Positions 58,127 through 64,000 of a stretch of DNA of 64,000 nt are shown piece after piece. The notes below the pieces were generated by a model. The model was not told the DNA's origin. It saw nothing but the letters and a program-made list of their open reading frames with translations, and did not search any database. Numbering within the stretch: position 1 is the stretch's first letter; every line of letters begins with the position of its first letter. The stretch is taken from contig NZ_AUGX01000009.1 in assembly GCF_000422885.1 (NCBI RefSeq), forward strand, positions 1 through 64,000, given 5' to 3'. The position numbers were made by a program, and so were the translations under genes. This stretch comes from Ottowia thiooxydans DSM 14619. Its GTDB lineage: Bacteria; Pseudomonadota; Gammaproteobacteria; Burkholderiales; Burkholderiaceae_C.

Positions 58127-59339
58127 TTCCATTGCATCTACAGGACCAGAGGACCAAGCCTTACCGAAACTTGCCCGTCTGCAGGCCCCGGACGCTCCAG
58201 CTGACTGGTCATGGGTAGGCCCCGAATCCCTGGCCAGCCTGAATACGGCTGTGCCCCTGGCAGAGGCCAATCAAGTGCCCACACTCCTGACACGTCCAGG
58301 AGTAGAGGTGTGGGGCGTGTATGTGGCCGGTCGGTTGCAGGCGATGTACATTTGCAGTGATCATGCCCAGCATCATGTGACGCGCATTGCATACGCCTCT
58401 GCCCCTCAGGCACCTGGTCTCTGGCTGCTGCAGCACACCTTTATGCAGCTGACGGAAACTCTGCTGTCTGCAGGGGCGCAAAAACTATCGGTTCATCTGT
58501 TTGCAGGAGCGATTCGGCGAATATGGCCGTTGTTTCGATTGAACAAGCGGTTCTTTCTTGAAGGCCGGTTGCGTCAGGAGTGGCAACCTGCGCTGCAACG
58601 CAACGAAGACGTGTTCATCGTCTCCGCTGTGGATGGGGAAGGTATGCGGCCCGAATCTGGAACATTGTGGTTGAACAGTCATGCAAGAAGTTCAGGTCAA
58701 CGCTTCTTCAGTTCCTGGGCCAATTCTCAAACCAGCGCTCTGTTGCCCGAAACAAATTCACGCGGCAGCACGCTGGTCGACACCGCAGAGTATCAACTGC
58801 GCACGCTTGCTGCCAAGGACGTCAACGAGACTCTGGTTCGCTTGCTGAACTCCCCGCAGTTGGTGGGAAGCATGAACCTTCCGCGCTTTGCATTCAGCGT
58901 GCCAAGTGCACGAGCGCTGCTGGCCAGTTTCGACCGCAACTTCAACCAGTTCATTGGCATATTCAAACGAACGAACTCCGAACTTATCGGCTTCTACACT
59001 GTTCTGGTCAACGAGCCTGCGCGGCAGGCACATCTAGCTCTAGGAATCCATTCCGGTGAAGTTGCCGCGTCGCGTGTGATGGTGGACACCATCACACCGT
59101 TGACGGACAGTTATTTCGAGCGCTTTCCAATTCAGAAAATCACTGGTAACGTGCTTGTGACGAATCGGCGAATGCTTCTCAGCTTGACGCACAACTACAC
59201 GTTCCTGCTCGAAGCCGTCTTGCGTCAAGAATGCCTAGGTGACCAAGGACGACTGGACGTGGTTGTGTTCTCCACTTTTCGAGATTTAGCTCTGCGTCCC
59301 AAGTTGGGGAGATTCGCGCCCGTGCGGGGCACGGAGTGA
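58104..59339 (+). CDS. Double GNAT-fold acyltransferase-like protein
   Basis: The product has 411 residues (ATG 58104; ATG 58119 also possible). Two GNAT-like halves can be read: residues ~65-155 (RLQAMYICSDHAQHHVTRIA, LFRLNKRFFLEGRLRQEW) and ~285-390 (FIGIFKRTNSELIGFYTVLV, ITGNVLVTNRRMLLSLTHNY, FLLEAVLRQECLG). The classical acetyl-CoA loop is not obvious, which fits use of an acyl-ACP instead of acyl-CoA. It overlaps the ligase gene by 23 bases and ends the cluster. Confidence 0.7.
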   Translation: MSVTSMNDSIASTGPEDQALPKLARLQAPDAPADWSWVGPESLASLNTAVPLAEANQVPTLLTRPGVEVWGVYVAGRLQAMYICSDHAQHHVTRIAYASAPQAPGLWLLQHTFMQLTETLLSAGAQKLSVHLFAGAIRRIWPLFRLNKRFFLEGRLRQEWQPALQRNEDVFIVSAVDGEGMRPESGTLWLNSHARSSGQRFFSSWANSQTSALLPETNSRGSTLVDTAEYQLRTLAAKDVNETLVRLLNSPQLVGSMNLPRFAFSVPSARALLASFDRNFNQFIGIFKRTNSELIGFYTVLVNEPARQAHLALGIHSGEVAASRVMVDTITPLTDSYFERFPIQKITGNVLVTNRRMLLSLTHNYTFLLEAVLRQECLGDQGRLDVVVFSTFRDLALRPKLGRFAPVRGTE

Positions 59340-59365
59340 ATCAGGATTGATGCGGTTAAGCACAG

Positions 59366-59406
59366 ACCGCTGAGTGGCTCGTTTGAGCTACCCACCTCAG
59401 GCGGTC
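59366..59406 (+). terminator. Possible terminator after the acyl cluster
   Basis: GACCGC-TGAG-TGG pairs imperfectly with CCA-CCTCA-GGCGGTC; the T-run is weak. It is the only structure seen in the 356-base gap 59340-59695. Confidence 0.4.
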
Positions 59407-59695
59407 ATCTTCCCGCTGAAGCATGCGATCCGGGTCCTTGGCTCAGAGAAGTTGGGTGCTGGCACTAACCAGGCATCAATCGATCATTGTTTCTGAATTG
59501 GAGAAAGTCTTGTTCTGATCTGGTGGTTTTAAACACTCTCTTGTCGGAGCAAACTACGTCTTACGGAGCCGGCCACCAGCCTTCCAAACCAAAAGCCTCC
59601 TCCGCGATGAGTCCGAGAAATAAAGCGGATTCATTGAAGAGGAGACCGCCTGATGGGCAGTCCCGCTGGACCAATTCAATTCAAAGGAAAAGATC

Positions 59696-59998
59696 ATGCA
59701 AGTTAAAAACATCGCCCTCGCTTCTCTGTTCGCTGTGGTGCTCTCTGGTAACGCTTTTGCAGCGCAACCCGCATCTGGCGAAGGCCCCCTGTTTCTGAAC
59801 GAAGCCGCCGGTGTCAGCACACTGACCCGCGAAGCCGTGCGTCAGCAAGCCATTGCCACCCCACCTGCTACGGATGCCTACAACGCGTTCGCAGTCGACA
59901 CTTCTGTACACGGCGATGTCACTCGTGCTGAAGTGCGTGAGACAACCCGTGATGCTATTGCCCATGGCTTCCAGGTGAAAAGCGGCGAATTCGCTTAA
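59696..59998 (+). CDS. Small secreted protein (DUF4148-like)
   Basis: The product has 100 residues: signal peptide ending GNAFA, then a soluble region with a helical end (LTREAVRQQAIA and RAEVRETTRDAIAHG). The TRxxVRxx pattern is like DUF4148 proteins, small periplasmic proteins common in Burkholderiales. The ribosome site AAAGGAAAAG precedes ATG. It has its own terminator. Confidence 0.7.
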   Translation: MQVKNIALASLFAVVLSGNAFAAQPASGEGPLFLNEAAGVSTLTREAVRQQAIATPPATDAYNAFAVDTSVHGDVTRAEVRETTRDAIAHGFQVKSGEFA

Positions 59999-60058
59999 GG
60001 ACAACTTGACGGTACCTAACGGCACCTGAAGCGGCCTGCAACTAGGCCTCGCAAAGCG

Positions 60059-60092
60059 AAAAAACGAGATGCTTGTGCTCTCGTTTTTTTTT
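60059..60092 (+). terminator. Rho-independent terminator
   Basis: AAAAAACGAGA / TCTCGTTTTTT with a 9-base loop, followed by more Ts; it ends the 59696-59998 gene. Confidence 0.85.
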
Positions 60093-60268
60093 GGCTCCGT
60101 ATGAGGCGCTTAAAACTGCAGGGCTCGAACCACGGAATGCGAGCCCTGACGAATGCGAACGCTCTTCAAGCAAATCTCCTCGGAGTGAGGCACGAATATT
60201 TTTGTGAAGTCTCTGGTTTCTAGTTCGAAGCGACTTCACGTACTCATGCAGCACGTCGAAAGAGACGG

Positions 60269-60661
60269 TTGCATTTTTCTAGTTCAAACTCTATTTCCGG
60301 GGACATCGTGGCGAATGACGACACTGAGAGACGTAAAATCCCTGGCCTTCAGCCCCCACACGTTTCCCTTATGCGCCTTGAACGACTGCGTCGCGAATTT
60401 CCCGACTTCGACATCACAACCTTGCCGACCATACCCGAAGGATATGTCGACTCATCTAGCTACATCGATGCCGCTCCGTCATTCGAGAACGCGGAGCGCG
60501 GTTTGAAAGTGTATGTCGACTACGCCAACTATGCCGACCGCGGATCCGGCAGGAGTCAGCGCTTCTGCGTTTCGTGCTACGACGAGGAAGCTGGCGACTT
60601 CGAGGACGTCGCCCTCTCGACTAACGATTGGGCCGAAGTCACTCGCTTCCTGACCGCTTGA
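60269..60661 (+). CDS. Hypothetical protein (up to 130 aa)
   Basis: The product has 130 residues from ATG 60269; a GTG at 60308 or ATG 60371 could be the true start. The C-terminal half (KVYVDYANYADRGSGRSQRF, then CVSCYDEEAGDFEDVALSTN) has a CxxC pair and acidic character. No family recognised. It ends just before the integrase fragment. Confidence 0.5.
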   Translation: MHFSSSNSISGDIVANDDTERRKIPGLQPPHVSLMRLERLRREFPDFDITTLPTIPEGYVDSSSYIDAAPSFENAERGLKVYVDYANYADRGSGRSQRFCVSCYDEEAGDFEDVALSTNDWAEVTRFLTA

Positions 60662-60772
60662 ATGCTCTCGCCAGGGGCGATCGGTTTCCGTTTCGCTCCT
60701 GTGGTCTTCGTTGATTTCGAAGGCCTCCTGCACTCCTTCAGTGAGAAGGCGGTGGACGAGCATGTTCGATTA

Positions 60773-60895
60773 CATCCTTCTGTTCCTGCTGAGTACCGGT
60801 GCACGTCTGAACGAAGCTATGCAGGCCAAGTGGGAGCAGATCTATATTCAGACTAGGGTTCTGGGGCGTCGCTGTATCTGAGGTCAACAGGTTGC
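60773..60895 (+). pseudogene. Integrase central fragment joined to tRNA-Phe terminator-like sequence
   Basis: Bases 60773-60855 match 39919-40004 of the segment 2 integrase (STGARLNEAMQAKWEQI coding region). Directly after comes GGGTTCTGGGGCG, CGCTGTATCTGAGG, matching the sequence after attR at 48219-48250. The gap 60896-61132 shows no further gene. Confidence 0.75.
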
Positions 60896-61132
60896 TTGGT
60901 TCCAGGCCTGACTTAATGATCGCTTTGGTCCAGAGCGGCCCATCACTCAAGCGCTGCAAAGCAGCCATTCAACGAATCCAAGTCCCTGCTAAACAATGGC
61001 TGAGTGCCAATGCCAAAGCATTTACGGCAAACCCAGTCACCGGCGAATTCCAGCAGCCTCATTCTTGAGTTGTAATGAAACCGGAAGGGAGGCCATCTGA
61101 CTACACACATTCGTCGCACATCCATCTCCAAT

Positions 61133-62203
61133 GTGGACTTCTTGCGCGGCATTGCAGCGTTAGCGGTCTTGGTGTGGCACTACCAACATTTCTTCTATCC
61201 ACAGGCTGGCACGCATCTAGAGGATCGCAGTGTTCAACCCTTCTACTCCACTCTGCGCTGGCTCTATGACTATGGCGGGCACGGTGTGCAGTTTTTCTGG
61301 ATCCTGTCGGGCTTCGTGTTCTTTCACGCCTACAAGGGGCGTGAGCAACTGAGCCTGCGGGACTTTGCGGTCAACCGATTCAGCCGCCTCTACCCACTGC
61401 ATCTGGCGACCCTGCTGTTGGTCGCGGTGTTGCAATTCGTGAGTGCCAAGCTTCTAGGCTATTTTCAGATCTACCCAATCAACGACCTCTATCACTTTGT
61501 ACTGAATCTTTTTATGGTGTCTCATTGGGGGCTCCAGAAGGGATGGGCTTTTAATGCACCCATCTGGTCGGTATCCGTAGAGATCGTGATCTATGGCCTT
61601 TTCTTTGTTTACATGAAAAGCCTTGGTATCCATCTGCGCTCGGCCGTTGCGTGGTTTGTATTCACGTGGGTGGTCGTCCAAGGCGTGAGTCCTGCGAATG
61701 TGTTCAGTCAATGCGCTCTGCTTTTTATTCTGGGAGGCGTAGTGCATGAGCTGCACGCCAGCCTCTCACGGAGACTGTCCACATGGTGGTGCGCTGTACT
61801 TTCTCTTGCCGTCTGCGTGTTCGCTGGGTATGGGCTGTATCTCAGCGGTACGTGGAGCGAGCGCTGGGTCTATTTCGGGTTGTTCCCGGGCTTGATTTGG
61901 CTATGCACGTCTCTGGAATGCCTCGGCATCTCTGCGGGTAGGGCCGGCAGAGCTGTCGGCAATCTCTCTTATGCGTCGTACCTTCTGCATGTGCCCATCC
62001 AGATTGCGGCCATGACTGCAATGGATGCGGCTCATCTCGATCGCTTGGCCATCGTCAGAACCCCTTCATTCCTCGCGGCCTTCCTCGTCACCGTGTGTCT
62101 GTGTAGCTACTGGGTCTTTCGGTATGTAGAACTGCCTCTAAAGGAGGTCATTCGTCAGCGACTTTGGCTTCGTCCAGATTCACGGGCTCATGTGGGCACC
62201 TAG
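61133..62203 (+). CDS. Membrane acyltransferase (Acyl_transf_3, OafA/NodX-like)
   Basis: The product has 356 residues with about ten transmembrane helices. The N-terminal motif DFLRGIAALAVLVWHYQHFF holds the catalytic His, followed by GVQFFWILSGFVFF and FAVNRFSRLYPLH, all typical of family 3 acyltransferases that O-acylate surface sugars or lipids. The GTG at 61133 is a standard start, but a CTG at 61097, four bases after AGGGAGG and in frame, gives a more natural N-terminus. It is flanked by integrase fragments on both sides. Confidence 0.85.
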   Translation: MDFLRGIAALAVLVWHYQHFFYPQAGTHLEDRSVQPFYSTLRWLYDYGGHGVQFFWILSGFVFFHAYKGREQLSLRDFAVNRFSRLYPLHLATLLLVAVLQFVSAKLLGYFQIYPINDLYHFVLNLFMVSHWGLQKGWAFNAPIWSVSVEIVIYGLFFVYMKSLGIHLRSAVAWFVFTWVVVQGVSPANVFSQCALLFILGGVVHELHASLSRRLSTWWCAVLSLAVCVFAGYGLYLSGTWSERWVYFGLFPGLIWLCTSLECLGISAGRAGRAVGNLSYASYLLHVPIQIAAMTAMDAAHLDRLAIVRTPSFLAAFLVTVCLCSYWVFRYVELPLKEVIRQRLWLRPDSRAHVGT

Positions 62204-62278
62204 CTACTTCAGCAACCTGAGGTCATGCCATGCCTCACGCTGCTGTTCAAAATTTGCTAAGGCGTCGGCATGTTCAAT

Positions 62279-62340
62279 GTGACGAAGCGAATCGACTATT
62301 GCGACAGAGATTGCCTAGGCCTTCTGGCCGTAGTCCATGT
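62279..62340 (+). pseudogene. Integrase N-terminal fragment
   Basis: These bases match 39295-39360 of the integrase (coding for KRIEYCDKDCPGLLA; here KRIDYCDRDCLGLLA). It is inside the 392-base gap 62204-62595, which otherwise has only AT-rich sequence before the next gene. Confidence 0.75.
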
Positions 62341-62595
62341 CAGCAGCCATTCCGTGACCCAGGTCCTAATTCAGAGATCGGAAGGACTAAAAAATACCGA
62401 TCGCTTTCTTTAGTACTCAAAATTCGAGCACTGATCAAAACGAAAACCACGTTTGCTATCATATTGTTAAGTTTGTTTTCAAAAGTATCCTTTGAAAACA
62501 ACCGGAGCATGCGATAGGAGTCGAGTCTGCTGCGGGGAGCGTATGCCTTCCCGCTAGCGCCACTCCCGCTTGTCCTCTGAAAAAAGGAAACCTTC

Positions 62596-63078
62596 ATGAC
62601 ACACGTTTCGGGCGTCCGGGCGGCATTGACTCTGGCGCTGGCGCTTTGTTCAGGGATGGCGCTGGCGCAAGTCCAGGTGCCCGCGGGGGCCAACCTGGAT
62701 CTCGCCCAAGGCCGTATGACACTGGGCTGCACTGATTTGCAGGTGGCTGGCAGGCTCGCGCTGGGTGCCGGCGGCACGTCAACGGAGATTCGCGATGTAT
62801 TGATTGAATCCGCTGGCGTGACGCAACTGAACGGCGGCTCTCTCGAACTGGCCGGGCAGTGGAGCAATCAGGGTCAGGTGGCGGGGCCTGGCAGCGTGCG
62901 GCGCGTGGCCGTCGATGTGCCTGGCTGCGCCGTGACTGGGGCATTAGGCCCCATTGCGTATGGGCCGCCGCTAGCGGTTATGCCGGTTCCAAGCTTGGGA
63001 ACTGCGGCGCTGGCACTGCTGGCATTGGTACTGGGTGGACTGGGCATGCGCGCGCGTCGGCGCGACGACGTCCGGTGA
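62596..63078 (+). CDS. Secreted protein with IPTL-CTERM-type tail
   Basis: The product has 160 residues: signal peptide ending MALAQ, a short beta-helix-like domain (LTLGC-, [32 protein letters not shown]), and the tail [20 protein letters not shown] with a basic end RARRRDDVR, typical of IPTL-CTERM or related sorting signals. The ribosome site AAAAAAGGAAACC precedes ATG. It lies 23 bases before the collagen-like gene. Confidence 0.75.
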   Translation: MTHVSGVRAALTLALALCSGMALAQVQVPAGANLDLAQGRMTLGCTDLQVAGRLALGAGGTSTEIRDVLIESAGVTQLNGGSLELAGQWSNQGQVAGPGSVRRVAVDVPGCAVTGALGPIAYGPPLAVMPVPSLGTAALALLALVLGGLGMRARRRDDVR

Positions 63079-63101
63079 CTATGGCAAAAGGAGTGTTCGA
63101 G

Positions 63102-64000
63102 ATGATTCTTTCGTTGCAAACCGGGCGTACGCTGATTGCCTTGGCGGTCTTGTCTGTGCTGTCTGCGCTGCCCGCAGCTGCCGCAGACGTCACCATCACG
63201 CCAGCGTCAGGCGGTGGCGTGACCATCAACTCTGCGCCGGGAACGGCTGCGCTGAAAGTCGCGCCTGACAACACGGTACAACTCCCAGGATTGCCTGGGG
63301 CGCCTATCTACACCGACTTCGTCTGTCGCGACGCCAGTGGCATTTTAGGAGCCTGCCAGGCGCCACCGAGCGGGGCCGTCGGGCCTGCTGGTGCCACGGG
63401 CCCGGACGGACCAACAGGCCCCACGGGGTCTGTCGGGCCTACGGGCCCAACTGGGCCAGCCGGTGCGGCAGGGCCGGCCGGTGCGACAGGGTCAGCCGGT
63501 GCGACGGGGCCAGCCGGTGCGACGGGGCCGGCCGGTGCGACAGGGCCAGCCGGTGCGACAGGCACAGCCGGTGCGATAGGCACAGCCGGTGCAACGGGGC
63601 CGACCGGTGCGACGGGCCCGGCAGGCACCTCCGGTTCTAGCGGGGTGCTTCGCTACCATGTCCGCGGCTCGGCTGGTCGCCCCGGCGTCACCAGTACGGT
63701 TGCGACCCTGCAGCCGAGCATGACCCAAACATTCACTCTCAGCAACAGCGCCAACGTGGCGATTTGGGCCACCATAGGTGCCCGCTCCACTGCGGTAACG
63801 ACGGGCGCTTGGGCTTACGTGGACGCGATCATCCACCTGAACGGCAGCCCCCTGTCGGCTGGCGGATGGAGTCGGTTCGGCATCGTCAATGGAACTTCAA
63901 CAAACGTCTTCAACACAGTGGCCCTCAACACGTTGATCGGTTTGCCGGCTGGAACGCACACCATTGAACTGCGTACCGCGCGTTCTGGCGGTAGCACGTC
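63102..64000 (+). CDS. Collagen-like repeat surface protein (3' end beyond window)
   Basis: The frame is open from ATG 63102 to the window end (at least 299 residues). It has a signal peptide ([18 protein letters not shown]), a short beta domain, then about 28 Gly-X-Y triplets (about residues 95-180: [16 protein letters not shown]..., many GATGPA units) and a C-terminal globular domain cut by the window. The ribosome site AAGGAGTGTTCGAG supports this start over ATG 63081. Bacterial collagen-like proteins are surface-exposed and often bind host or biofilm partners. Confidence 0.85.
   Translation, partial: MILSLQTGRTLIALAVLSVLSALPAAAADVTITPASGGGVTINSAPGTAALKVAPDNTVQLPGLPGAPIYTDFVCRDASGILGACQAPPSGAVGPAGATGPDGPTGPTGSVGPTGPTGPAGAAGPAGATGSAGATGPAGATGPAGATGPAGATGTAGAIGTAGATGPTGATGPAGTSGSSGVLRYHVRGSAGRPGVTSTVATLQPSMTQTFTLSNSANVAIWATIGARSTAVTTGAWAYVDAIIHLNGSPLSAGGWSRFGIVNGTSTNVFNTVALNTLIGLPAGTHTIELRTARSGGST

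Noticed and set aside
63308-63628. Minus-strand open frame rich in Pro-Val-Ala-Pro repeats.
   Set aside because: It is the antisense of the Gly-X-Y repeats of the collagen-like gene.

Overview
The window is chromosomal DNA from a beta-proteobacterium, most likely a Burkholderiales of the family Comamonadaceae (Acidovorax/Hydrogenophaga-like). The evidence is the protein sequences of the tuf-tRNA-Trp-secE-nusG-rplKAJL-rpoBC block, the short dispersed repeat TTCGGGCTGAGCCTGTCGAAG after rpoC, an NtrY/short-NtrX pair next to tRNA-Phe, and IPTL-CTERM-type surface proteins. No database search was possible, so all family names are from reading the sequences.

Bases 1-20.6 kb are core genome on the + strand: the end of tuf, tRNA-Trp, secE-nusG, ribosomal proteins L11, L1, L10 and L7/L12, rpoB and rpoC (with readable terminators and attenuators). 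Then come a LemA-like protein, an MqnA-like protein on the minus strand, a two-gene soxCD unit (sulfur oxidation), and a DUF4390-NtrY-NtrX signalling operon ending at tRNA-Phe.

Bases 20.57-48.2 kb are a foreign island at the 3' end of tRNA-Phe. The last 46-49 bases of the tRNA recur at 27861-27909 and 48151-48196, which delimits two tandem segments. Segment 1 (7.3 kb) is a compact phage-satellite-like element: integrase, toxin-antitoxin pair, HTH protein, RepB-like primase, P4-type helicase, divergent repressor with operator, and a terminase small subunit. Segment 2 (20.3 kb) is a mosaic of defence-like genes: a KAP NTPase, a possible PD-(D/E)XK protein, HTH regulators, a decayed duplication, a DUF3631 ATPase, an integrase, an Mrr-nuclease/ATPase fusion, and a Lamassu-like pair (DUF4297/Cap4 nuclease plus zinc-hook ABC ATPase). 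Inside it a repeated module (GC-rich repeats, AT tract, hairpin, integrase 3' end) occurs three times. Integron parts sit between the copies: two attC-like sites, two attI-like sites and an IntI N-terminal fragment. Two genes, including the Mrr-ATPase fusion, are placed exactly like integron cassettes.

Bases 48.2-64 kb are accessory chromosome: small membrane, HNH and lipoprotein genes, a GNAT protein, and a secreted protein. A tightly overlapping cluster follows at 54.2-59.3 kb: acyl carrier protein, cytochrome P450, SapC-family protein, fatty acyl-AMP ligase, double-GNAT-like protein. It looks like a small uncharacterised pathway that activates, oxidises and transfers a fatty acyl group. 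An acyltransferase gene flanked by integrase fragments, an IPTL-CTERM-type protein and a collagen-like protein cut by the window end complete the region.
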